From contig NZ_BMKX01000008.1 of assembly GCF_014644555.1 (NCBI RefSeq), forward strand, positions 1 to 64,000: 64,000 nt of DNA, read 5' to 3'. Source of the stretch: Glutamicibacter ardleyensis (GTDB lineage Bacteria; Actinomycetota; Actinomycetes; Actinomycetales; Micrococcaceae). Shown here one piece after another: positions 43,054 through 50,741 of the stretch. The number at the start of each line of letters is the position of its first letter. Position 1 is the stretch's first letter. The notes beneath the pieces are model-generated. The model was not told the DNA's origin. It did not search any database and saw only the letters and a list, made by a program, of their open reading frames with translations. The position numbers were made by a program, and so were the translations under genes.

Positions 43054-44352
43054 ATGCTCACCAGCCTTTTCACCGACCACTACGAGCTGACCATGCTGCA
43101 GGCGGCCCTCGCCTCCGGCGCCGCTCACCGCCCCTCGGTCTTCGAAGCCTTCGCTCGCCGCCTTCCCGAGGGACGACGCTACGGCGTGGTTGCCGGCACC
43201 GGGCGTCTGCTCGAAGGGCTAAAGAACTTCCACTTCGACGATGCACAGCTGAAGTTCCTTTCGGACACCAAGGTGGTGAACAAGGAAACCCTGAGCTACC
43301 TGGAAAACTTCAAGTTCACCGGAGAGGTCACCGGCTACGCCGAAGGCGAGCTGTACTTCCCGAATTCACCCATCCTCACGGTGCGTTCTTCCTTCGCCGA
43401 GGCCTGCGTCATTGAAACCTACATCCTCTCGATCCTGAACCACGATTCGGCCATCGCCTCGGCCGCCTCACGGATGATCGCCTCCGCCGGTACCCGACCG
43501 TGCATTGAAATGGGCTCCCGACGTACCCACGAGGAATCAGCGGTCGCCGCGGCACGCGCAGCGATCATTGCCGGCTTTGATTCCACCTCTAACTTGGAGG
43601 CTGGAGCACGCTACGGCATCAAAACCGTCGGCACCTCCGCCCACTCCTTCACCCTGCTCCACGATTCCGAGGAAGCCGCGTTCACCGCGCAAGTCAACTC
43701 CTTAGGCAAGGACACCACGCTGTTAGTAGACACCTACGATGTGGAAGCCGGCGTGCGCACCGCGGTCAAGGTCGGCGGCCCGCAGCTGGGCGGAGTACGC
43801 CTGGACTCCGGAGATCTCATCGCGCAGGCCGGTTGGGTCCGTGAGCTGCTCGATGACCTTGGCAATTGGAACACCAAGATCACCGTCACCTCAGATCTCG
43901 ACGAATACGCGATCGCCGCGCTAGCCAGCGCCCCGGTCGACTCCTACGGAGTGGGCACCGCACTGGTGACCGGCTCCGGGCACCCTACCGCCTCGATGGT
44001 TTACAAGTTGGTGGCCCGGCAGGATTCGGCAGGGCAATGGATTCCAGTGGCCAAGGCTGCGGCAAATAAGACCAGCGTGGGCGGACGCAAGCACGCGATC
44101 CGTCAGCTCAACGAACGCAACCGTGCCACCGCCGAGGTCGTCTCACTTTCCGAATTCAGCACCGGTGGTCCGGAACGTAAGCTCTCGATCCCATTTGTTA
44201 CCAACGGTGAAATCGATGAGTCCTACATTGGAGCGTCCGGCGTTAAAAAGGCGCGCGCTCGTCACTACGCGTCGATTCAGGAAATGCCCGGTGTAGCACG
44301 CAAACTGCAGCGCGGCGAGCCGGTCATTCCCACGATTATGCGCGAAGACTAA
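43054..44352 (+). CDS. pncB: Nicotinate phosphoribosyltransferase
   Basis: 432 residues. It converts nicotinic acid and PRPP to nicotinate mononucleotide in NAD salvage. Family motifs are TDHYELTMLQAAL near the N-terminus, GSRRTHEESAVAAARAA, TYDVEAGVRTAV and VRLDSGDL. AGGAG precedes the ATG by 6 nt. It is divergent from clpS, as in mycobacteria, and followed by the nicotinamidase gene 59 bp downstream, so two consecutive salvage steps are encoded together. Confidence 0.95.
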   Translation: MLTSLFTDHYELTMLQAALASGAAHRPSVFEAFARRLPEGRRYGVVAGTGRLLEGLKNFHFDDAQLKFLSDTKVVNKETLSYLENFKFTGEVTGYAEGELYFPNSPILTVRSSFAEACVIETYILSILNHDSAIASAASRMIASAGTRPCIEMGSRRTHEESAVAAARAAIIAGFDSTSNLEAGARYGIKTVGTSAHSFTLLHDSEEAAFTAQVNSLGKDTTLLVDTYDVEAGVRTAVKVGGPQLGGVRLDSGDLIAQAGWVRELLDDLGNWNTKITVTSDLDEYAIAALASAPVDSYGVGTALVTGSGHPTASMVYKLVARQDSAGQWIPVAKAAANKTSVGGRKHAIRQLNERNRATAEVVSLSEFSTGGPERKLSIPFVTNGEIDESYIGASGVKKARARHYASIQEMPGVARKLQRGEPVIPTIMRED

Positions 44353-44411
44353 GCACTCAGGCAGTATCATGGTTAAAACCCCTACTCACTCGCAATGATT
44401 AGGAGAAACTT

Positions 44412-45029
44412 ATGAGCAGAGCACTGCTAATTGTCGATGTCCAGCCCGATTTCTGTGAAGGCGGCGCGCTGGCGGTGACCGGAGGTAACGCTGTCGCGTC
44501 GGCTATCGCCAGCGACGCGGACACCCGCCGCGACTCCTACGCAGCCATCATCACCACTCAGGATTGGCATATCAGCCCGGGTGCCCACTTCTCGGACACC
44601 CCTGATTTTGTCGATTCCTGGCCGGTGCACTGTGTGGCTGGAACCACCGGTGCGGCTCTGCACCCGCAGATCGCCGCACTGGAAGTTGACGCGCACTTCG
44701 CCAAGGGCCGCTTCGCTGCCGCCTACTCGGGTTTTGAGGCACGCCTGCTCGATCCGAACGCCGCGCCAGAGGATGAATCGGGCATGTTGTTGGCCGATTG
44801 GTTGCGCGAGCGAGAAATCACCACGGTAGACATCGTGGGTATCGCTACCGATCACTGCGTACGAGCCACCGCGATCGATGCCGCAGCCGCCGGGTTCACC
44901 ACCACCGTGCTCGCCCCGCTGACCGCGGCGGTCACCCCGGAAAACCTGCCGAAGGTTTATACGGAACTGCGCGAGGCCGGCGCCACGGTGCTCACCCTTG
45001 GGTTGGAACCGCTCAGCCCCGCACCCTAA
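44412..45029 (+). CDS. pncA: Nicotinamidase
   Basis: 205 residues, isochorismatase-fold hydrolase. It deamidates nicotinamide to nicotinate, the substrate of PncB upstream. The catalytic triad is D9 (IVDVQPDFCEGGAL), K98 (FAKGRF) and C149 (GIATDHCVRAT). Metal ligands are D51, H53 and H59 (QDWHISPGAH). Members of this family convert pyrazinamide to pyrazinoic acid. AGGAG lies upstream of the ATG. A terminator follows. Confidence 0.94.
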   Translation: MSRALLIVDVQPDFCEGGALAVTGGNAVASAIASDADTRRDSYAAIITTQDWHISPGAHFSDTPDFVDSWPVHCVAGTTGAALHPQIAALEVDAHFAKGRFAAAYSGFEARLLDPNAAPEDESGMLLADWLREREITTVDIVGIATDHCVRATAIDAAAAGFTTTVLAPLTAAVTPENLPKVYTELREAGATVLTLGLEPLSPAP

Positions 45030-45044
45030 ACCAATGTTTAACTG

Positions 45045-45085
45045 ACCAACGCCGCCGGACAATATATTTGTTCGGCGGCGTTGGT
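45045..45085. terminator. Bidirectional terminator
   Basis: A perfect 13-bp stem (45045-45057 with 45073-45085) with a GTTTAAG tail, between convergent pncA and the DUF998-like gene. Confidence 0.8.
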
Positions 45086-45087
45086 GT

Positions 45088-45744
45088 TTAAGTTTGTGGC
45101 TTCGCCCCATCTAGGGCCGCTAGATCTAGGCAGAGCGCCGAGAAGGCTAGAGTTTGCACCCGTTGCACCACTCCTGGAAGCAGCTTGGGAAACAGCACCG
45201 TGAGCGTTTCGCTGAGCAGCAGCAATCCCACAGCCGGACCCGCGCAGGTGCGCAAGATCCGCGCGGCTAAACTGTCAGACACTTGCGCCGAGCGCTGTAT
45301 CCGCCAATGCTCTAGGCAGATCCCGGCAGCGGCCACCCCTGCCACGGTGGTGGTCACATAGTGCATCGTGTGGCTAACACTTGGTGTCCAGTCCTTCTGC
45401 GCGTGCCCCGGGCGTAAATGATCATGGGAAATCGGATAATCCAGTGGGCTGAGCGCATCGCCGATAGTTGCCGCACCAAAAAGTTCCAGCCAGCTTCCTA
45501 ACCATTTGGAACCGCCACTGCGCTGAGTCATCCCGGCGGTAATAAATAAGCTCCCCGCCCCTAGGTCAAGGACTTGGAACAGCCGTCGATGCTCACGGTC
45601 GCGCGCCGCCAATTCGGAAAGCAGGGTCACCTGTGGGTCCAATTTCCAACCCAGCAGCGCCTCACCGAGCATTCCGCCCGAATAGGACACCGCGCCGACG
45701 CGCAACGCCGTGCGGTAGATCTTTGCCCGATCCAACGTTTTCAT
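45088..45744 (-). CDS. DUF998-like membrane protein
   Basis: 218 residues with about five hydrophobic helices. The N-terminal half has VSYSGGMLGEALLGWKLDPQ and TLLSELAARDREHRRLFQVLD, matching the DUF998 pattern of LD-x4-SELSA-x-D. It is last in a three-gene operon with a DMT transporter and a DUF2156 protein; its start overlaps the DMT gene by 4 bp. Function is unknown, with a membrane-lipid context inferred from the operon. Confidence 0.72.
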   Translation of the reverse strand: MKTLDRAKIYRTALRVGAVSYSGGMLGEALLGWKLDPQVTLLSELAARDREHRRLFQVLDLGAGSLFITAGMTQRSGGSKWLGSWLELFGAATIGDALSPLDYPISHDHLRPGHAQKDWTPSVSHTMHYVTTTVAGVAAAGICLEHWRIQRSAQVSDSLAARILRTCAGPAVGLLLLSETLTVLFPKLLPGVVQRVQTLAFSALCLDLAALDGAKPQT

Positions 45745-46589
45745 GTTCCTCGCCCTGCCATCTTTTCTTCGTCTTCGTGTGTGCTCTGAGCTTCATGCAC
45801 CGGGTCCGCTCCGGGTTGTTTAGCCAACCACACGCAGGCCAGCAAACTCAGTGCGATCGCCACAAACTTAGCTACTTCCCAGCCTGGCCGGGAGGCATCC
45901 CCCAGCAGCAGCATGCCCGCCACCCCGGGGATTACCACCTCGATCACCGTGAATACGGCCGTCATTGCACCCACCGAGCCATGCTCCAATGCCCTGGTGT
46001 AACTGGCCATAGCCACCACCCCGGCCACACATAGCACCCAAAGCAACGGTTGCATCAGGATCTGCCACAGCGAACCGCCCAGTTCCAGGCCGCGCGCGGC
46101 CAACGCGGAAACGCTGGCAGCGAGACCGGCTAAGATCGACATCGCCAATGGCACCCGGCGGCGGTATAACACCAGCAATGCCACCGTCAGCAGCAACATC
46201 ACGGCGCCAAGCACCGGAGCTAAGAGGCGCGGCGCACCGGTGGCAGGTTGTTCTCCGGTAGCTAGTGCGATCACCACCAACCCGGCAACCAACAGTCCCA
46301 TGGCCCACCAGGTCGAGGTACCCAGCCGCGTAGAAAAAACCATCTTGGCCAGCAGTACGGTCACAATGAGCGAACCGGCTATGAGCGCCTGCACGGTGAA
46401 CAGGGTCAAAAACTGTAGCGCCACTAACGAGGCTACCCACGCCACACCGTCCAAGCCCAGACCCATCAGGTATAGCGGCTGGGTAAAAACTTTTAAACCT
46501 TCGGCACGTCGCGCGGCCACGGCTTCCAGCACCGAGGCGCTTCCATAACAAATACTTGCGATCAGCGCGGTGATCAGTCCCGTCACCAT
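45741..46589 (-). CDS. DMT-superfamily (EamA/NIPA-like) transporter
   Basis: 282 residues with about nine or ten hydrophobic helices. It starts TGLITALIASICYGSASVLE, typical of drug/metabolite transporters whose helices repeat in two halves. The C-terminus is hydrophilic and acidic. It overlaps both neighbours (1 bp upstream, 4 bp downstream), so its product is co-made with the DUF2156 and DUF998 proteins. Substrate unknown: could be a lipid precursor, amino acid or Mg-like cation. Confidence 0.8.
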   Translation of the reverse strand: MVTGLITALIASICYGSASVLEAVAARRAEGLKVFTQPLYLMGLGLDGVAWVASLVALQFLTLFTVQALIAGSLIVTVLLAKMVFSTRLGTSTWWAMGLLVAGLVVIALATGEQPATGAPRLLAPVLGAVMLLLTVALLVLYRRRVPLAMSILAGLAASVSALAARGLELGGSLWQILMQPLLWVLCVAGVVAMASYTRALEHGSVGAMTAVFTVIEVVIPGVAGMLLLGDASRPGWEVAKFVAIALSLLACVWLAKQPGADPVHEAQSTHEDEEKMAGRGT

Positions 46590-48292
46590 TAGTTCTGCTC
46601 CGGCGTTCTACTACGTGAGGAAAGACCGGGCACCTCGGCATAACCTTCGGCCTGAGCCATCGCCAATCCCTGGGTCAACCACAGATCCACGGTGCCCACC
46701 GCGGCATAGCGTGGTTGCCAACGTGGATCGTATTTCGCATTAAACTTCCACAGTGAGGCGACCTGGGCATGTTTAGAGGCTTGGCGTGCCACCAGCTTCT
46801 CAAAGAGCGAGGCATCAGGTGCCCCGGCGATCGCTTCGCGCAGGACCGCAAAGTTCAGCCCCAATCCGCCAGCACCCTCGGCGCGCAGCTTAAAAATGGT
46901 TTCCAGGATGACAAAGTCGGTGAGCCCGCCGGGCACCTGCTCGGCGGTGCTGCGACGCATCACGTCCAAGGACCAGCCGTTAACCGCGGGCGCCGGAACC
47001 CACTGGATAAACGCTTGAGCGACCCCCTCGGCATCTAGCGCAATGGAGAGCAGCAGTTCTTTATCTGCCGGGTCAAAGAGGCGCGAAAGCGTCATGGAAA
47101 ATCCGCGTTCCACCTCGCCCTGCCGGCTCTCGGTAGCAAGCTCGGTCAACCGTTCGCGTAGCTTTGCATCAATCTCCAGCGGGTTGCGGTGCACCACCGT
47201 GTAACCGGCGCGGCCCAACCGGGCATGGCCCTGGCGTAAGGATTTGAACCTTTTACCATCGAGCGAAAACCCTTGAGTCTCAACGATCGCCTCATCGCCC
47301 AGATACACCGCACGCAAACCCGAGCGTTCGTAAATATCCAGCCAGTTCGCCGCCGCGCCGAGCACACTGACCGTCAGGCCGCGGCGCTCTGCCAGCAACA
47401 TAAATTCAGCCCAAATTTCTTCCTGCTGCGCCGCGGGGCCGATCGGATCCGGGGATACCAAACAGACCGATCCGCGCACCGCATAGGCGATGACAGAATC
47501 GGCAAGGAAAAAGTACTGCTTGTCATCGCGCAAGGCAAAGTAGTCAAGGGTACCGCCACCATGGGCCAGCACCACCGCTCGGGCGCGTTCTCGTTGTGCG
47601 AGCTGTTCGCGGGTTCCGGCGGGCCGGGTACGGTTCGAGTCATAGAGGAACCACAGCATCATCGCGGTGAGGCAAATGATCAGCGCCGCGGCCAACTCCC
47701 AGCGCGGATGGGCACCACGCTCCTGTAGCTCCCCGCCGAAGGCTCCGAACAGGATTTGAACTTCGCCACCGATGCTCTGATGCCCGGCCTTCATCTGGCG
47801 CACAAAAAATCCGCCCGCGATCAGTGTGGCGACGCCCAGCGCGCCGGCGCTGATCAACAGCACCCGCCGGGTCAAAAATTTGCCCGGCCACACCGGAAAG
47901 GCACGGTGCTTGGCGGCTAACCAGAGTCCGCCGGCCACGGATAACACCATCACTGGCCAGTCGCTGAACTTGCCTAAGTGGAGCACGGCGTTGGCCAGTA
48001 GCAAGACCAACGATCCGGCCCACGCCACCGCATTTCCGGTGCGCAGATACCGGGCGACAATAAATAATCCAAAGGCACCGAACACCGCGTAAATGCGCGA
48101 GATCTGCGTCAAAAATTCGGGGAACAAGGTCACAGGACCCTGCAACCACCCGGAAATCAGTGAGGTCAGCGGGTGCAATAGCGGACCAAAAAGGCTCACC
48201 ACCGCCAAAAAGATGGCTAAATAAGACGCGGCAGCCCGGGCGCGATCGCGTTGATGCACCCGGGCTGCGGCAGAAATATTACTACTGGTCAT
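46589..48292 (-). CDS. MprF-like aminoacyl-phosphatidylglycerol synthase (DUF2156)
   Basis: 567 residues. N-terminal ~220 residues hold about six membrane helices. The C-terminal half is the DUF2156 double-GNAT domain: GGGTLDYFALRDDKQYFFLADS, then GSVCLVSPDPIGP, VYLGDEAIVE, and later WKFNAKYDPRWQPRY, as in MprF and LysX. It transfers an amino acid from aminoacyl-tRNA to phosphatidylglycerol, reducing surface charge. Unlike mycobacterial LysX there is no fused lysyl-tRNA synthetase. Start is ATG 48292; the in-frame extension is rejected. Confidence 0.82.
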   Translation of the reverse strand: MTSSNISAAARVHQRDRARAAASYLAIFLAVVSLFGPLLHPLTSLISGWLQGPVTLFPEFLTQISRIYAVFGAFGLFIVARYLRTGNAVAWAGSLVLLLANAVLHLGKFSDWPVMVLSVAGGLWLAAKHRAFPVWPGKFLTRRVLLISAGALGVATLIAGGFFVRQMKAGHQSIGGEVQILFGAFGGELQERGAHPRWELAAALIICLTAMMLWFLYDSNRTRPAGTREQLAQRERARAVVLAHGGGTLDYFALRDDKQYFFLADSVIAYAVRGSVCLVSPDPIGPAAQQEEIWAEFMLLAERRGLTVSVLGAAANWLDIYERSGLRAVYLGDEAIVETQGFSLDGKRFKSLRQGHARLGRAGYTVVHRNPLEIDAKLRERLTELATESRQGEVERGFSMTLSRLFDPADKELLLSIALDAEGVAQAFIQWVPAPAVNGWSLDVMRRSTAEQVPGGLTDFVILETIFKLRAEGAGGLGLNFAVLREAIAGAPDASLFEKLVARQASKHAQVASLWKFNAKYDPRWQPRYAAVGTVDLWLTQGLAMAQAEGYAEVPGLSSRSRTPEQN

Positions 48293-48339
48293 AGCGGTAG
48301 TATCGCACCGGTTGGACCCGGTACGCGGCACCGCGAAGG

Positions 48340-50106
48340 TTATTTACGTCCCACAAACCAGTCTTGGAGCTTGTCGATCCGTGCCTGGAGCTGATCAACG
48401 GTAGCTTGCGGCACCGCCGGACCACCACAGACGCTGCGCAACTTATTGTGCACCTGCCCGTGCGGCATCCCGGTGCGCGAGGCCCACGCGGACACGTTCT
48501 TCGACAGCTTCGAGCGCAAATCCATCATCCGCCGATGATCACTGACCGGTGCCGGCTTCGTGGCGCCACGGTTAATCTGCTTATTTTGCTGCTCACGCAA
48601 CAGCGCGGAGACCTGCTCGGTATCGAGCAGGCCAGGGATCCCCAAGAAGCCGAGCTCCTCGTCGCTACCCAGCTCGGCGCCGGTACCAAATTCACCGCCG
48701 TCAAAGAGCACCCGGTCAAAGGCCGCCTGAGAATTCAGCGCCTCAAACTTGGATTTGTTCAGCTCATCGCTGGCCTTCTCCTCGCGGTTAGCCTCCTCCA
48801 AAAACGCGTCATCCAACCCGTCTTCGAGCTTGTCCCCCGCGCGGTCCAGCGCATGGTCGCGTTCAACTTCCATCTCGTTGGCCAGCGCCATCAGCACCGG
48901 TACCGAGGGCAAGAACACGCTGGCGACCTCGCCGCGCTTGCGGCTACGCACAAAACGTCCGACCGCCTGAGCGAAGAACAACGGCGTCGAGGTGCTCGTC
49001 GCATACACACCCACACACAGCCGGGGCACGTCCACGCCCTCAGAAACCATGCGTACCGCCACCATCCAACGCGAATCGGAGGCCGCAAATTCGTCGATTT
49101 TCTGCGAGGCTTTGGGGTCATCAGAGAGGATCGTGGTGACCTTCTCGCCACAAATCGCCTCTAGCTGCGTGGCATAACCGCGCGCATCCTCATGGTCGGT
49201 GGCGATCACCAGGGCGCCGGCGTCCTTCACGGTACGCCGCACCTCGGAAAGCCGCCGATCCGCGGCGCGCAGCACCGAGGGAATCCAATCCCCATGCGGG
49301 TCTAGCGCGGTACGCCAGGCGTGCGCGGTGACGTCCTTGGTAAATCCGGCGCCCAGCTCGGCTTCCATCTCTTCGCCCGCGGCGGTACGCCAACGCATCG
49401 CCCCGGAATAGGCCATAAAGAGCACTGGGCGGACCACATTATCCTTCAGCGCCTTGCCGTAACCGTAGGAGTAATCCGCGGTCGATCGACGAATCCCGTC
49501 GCCCTCATCAACATACTGCACAAAAGGAATCGGAGCGGCGTCCGAGCGGAACGGCGTACCGGTCAGCGCAAGCCGGCGGGTAGCCGGTTCAAAGGCCTCA
49601 CGAATACCGTCGCCCCAGGACAGCGCGTCCCCGGCGTGGTGCACCTCGTCCATGATCACCAGCGTGCGAGCACCTTCGGTTTTTGCCCGGTGCACCGCAG
49701 GCTTCTGCGCAACCTGCGCATAGGTCACCACCACCCCCAGATAATGCGAGCCGTGCCGACCATCGGAGTTCTTATAATTGGGGTCCAGCGAGATTCCCAC
49801 GCGCGCCGCCGCATCGGCCCACTGCTTTTTCAGGTGGTCCGTGGGCGCGACGACGATCAGCCGGTTGATCTTGCCCGAATCCACCAGCACCTTCGCCAGG
49901 CGCAGCGCAAAGGTAGTTTTACCCGCGCCGGGGGTCGCCACGGCCATAAAGTCCCGTGGTTCGGTATCAAAGTATTTGGCCAGCGCCTCGGCCTGCCAGG
50001 CGCGAAGTTTCGGCCCGGTCCCCCAGGCCGCCCGTTCCGGGTATGCCGGCGGGAGCTTGTCTTCCAGTGGAAGCTTGTCACCAAAGTCAAAAAGTGTCTC
50101 GGTCAT
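48340..50106 (-). CDS. DEAD/DEAH-type superfamily 2 helicase
   Basis: 588 residues. Motif I TPGAGKT, II DEVHH, III TGTP, VI QAVGRFVRSRKRG. A long charged C-terminal segment (VERDHALDRAGDKLEDGLDD) follows. The last ~60 residues (NVSAWASRTGMPHGQVHNKL, VDQLQARIDKLQDWFVG) may bind nucleic acid. It resembles the actinobacterial helicases found next to DUF3039 genes. DNA versus RNA substrate cannot be told. Confidence 0.88.
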   Translation of the reverse strand: MTETLFDFGDKLPLEDKLPPAYPERAAWGTGPKLRAWQAEALAKYFDTEPRDFMAVATPGAGKTTFALRLAKVLVDSGKINRLIVVAPTDHLKKQWADAAARVGISLDPNYKNSDGRHGSHYLGVVVTYAQVAQKPAVHRAKTEGARTLVIMDEVHHAGDALSWGDGIREAFEPATRRLALTGTPFRSDAAPIPFVQYVDEGDGIRRSTADYSYGYGKALKDNVVRPVLFMAYSGAMRWRTAAGEEMEAELGAGFTKDVTAHAWRTALDPHGDWIPSVLRAADRRLSEVRRTVKDAGALVIATDHEDARGYATQLEAICGEKVTTILSDDPKASQKIDEFAASDSRWMVAVRMVSEGVDVPRLCVGVYATSTSTPLFFAQAVGRFVRSRKRGEVASVFLPSVPVLMALANEMEVERDHALDRAGDKLEDGLDDAFLEEANREEKASDELNKSKFEALNSQAAFDRVLFDGGEFGTGAELGSDEELGFLGIPGLLDTEQVSALLREQQNKQINRGATKPAPVSDHRRMMDLRSKLSKNVSAWASRTGMPHGQVHNKLRSVCGGPAVPQATVDQLQARIDKLQDWFVGRK

Positions 50107-50165
50107 ATACCTTTTCCCGAACGTGCCTGCTGCTTGCCGTATTACCTAGTGCTTAGCGCAGCAAT

Positions 50166-50417
50166 TTAGCCCATCAGGGTTTCGTAAATTTCCTTGCATT
50201 CGGGGCATACCGGGAACTTCTTCGGGTCCCGCCCCGGGGTCCATACCTTGCCGCACAGCGCGATCACCGGCTCGCCGGACATCGCCGACTCCATGATCTT
50301 TTCCTTCTGCACGTAGTGTGCAAAGCGCTCATGATCTCCGGCTTCGACACTTTGACTCGTGTCTGTGCGCTCGATCGTTGCCGTTCCGCCACGGGTTTCC
50401 TCAGACTGTTCCACCAT
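50166..50417 (-). CDS. DUF3039 zinc-ribbon-like protein
   Basis: 83 residues. The conserved core GDHERFAHYVQKEKIMESAM and VIALCGKVWTPGRDPKKFPV then CPECKEIYE marks DUF3039. C-x(n)-C-x2-C cysteines suggest zinc binding. ATG 50417 is chosen because a TANNNT -10 lies 7 nt upstream. It is just upstream of the helicase gene on the same strand, a common actinobacterial pairing. Function unknown. Confidence 0.87.
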   Translation of the reverse strand: MVEQSEETRGGTATIERTDTSQSVEAGDHERFAHYVQKEKIMESAMSGEPVIALCGKVWTPGRDPKKFPVCPECKEIYETLMG

Positions 50418-50424
50418 GGCTTCA

Positions 50425-50430
50425 AGTCTA
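50425..50430 (-). promoter_or_regulatory. -10 element (TAGACT) of the DUF3039-helicase unit
   Basis: Separated by 7 nt from the ATG at 50417, predicting a leaderless transcript. Confidence 0.5.
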
Positions 50431-50470
50431 GTACGCATTGCCCGCCGCGGGCACCTCAAACGGTGGGAGC

Positions 50471-50479
50471 TTATCCACA
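50471..50479 (+). promoter_or_regulatory. DnaA-box sequence 1 (TTATCCACA)
   Basis: Perfect consensus match, same orientation as box 2, 210 bp apart. Confidence 0.5.
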
Positions 50480-50680
50480 CACGCTACCCCTTGACCAGTC
50501 CCCCTCCTCCTTGCCCAACATCTTTCCTCGCAGCAAACCCCACGCCACAATTATCGGTACTACCAGCACCTTTACCCACCCCAACTCTCCTACCGCCGAT
50601 CCCCACCAACCACCGCCACCGCCCGCCCCACACGCTCCCCGACGCTAACAAATGTTCGATCCAACCGGGTGTGTCCGCAC

Positions 50681-50689
50681 TTATCCACA
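50681..50689 (+). promoter_or_regulatory. DnaA-box sequence 2 (TTATCCACA)
   Basis: Perfect consensus match, 53 bp before the HNH gene start. Confidence 0.5.
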
Positions 50690-50741
50690 GTCGGTTCGCA
50701 CCCCCACCTACCCGGCCCACCCTTCCGCGCATACTCAAATC

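Larger units (their letters stand above)
50431..50741. other. G-poor, C-rich intergenic region with two DnaA boxes
   Basis: No gene was recognised. About 160 nt (50490-50650) of the + strand are almost free of G and rich in C. Perfect DnaA-box sequences flank it. It separates the divergent DUF3039 and DUF222-HNH genes. Confidence 0.6.

Noticed and set aside
50431-50741. Replication origin
   Set aside because: Only two DnaA boxes and no dnaA, dnaN, rpmH or parAB genes nearby.
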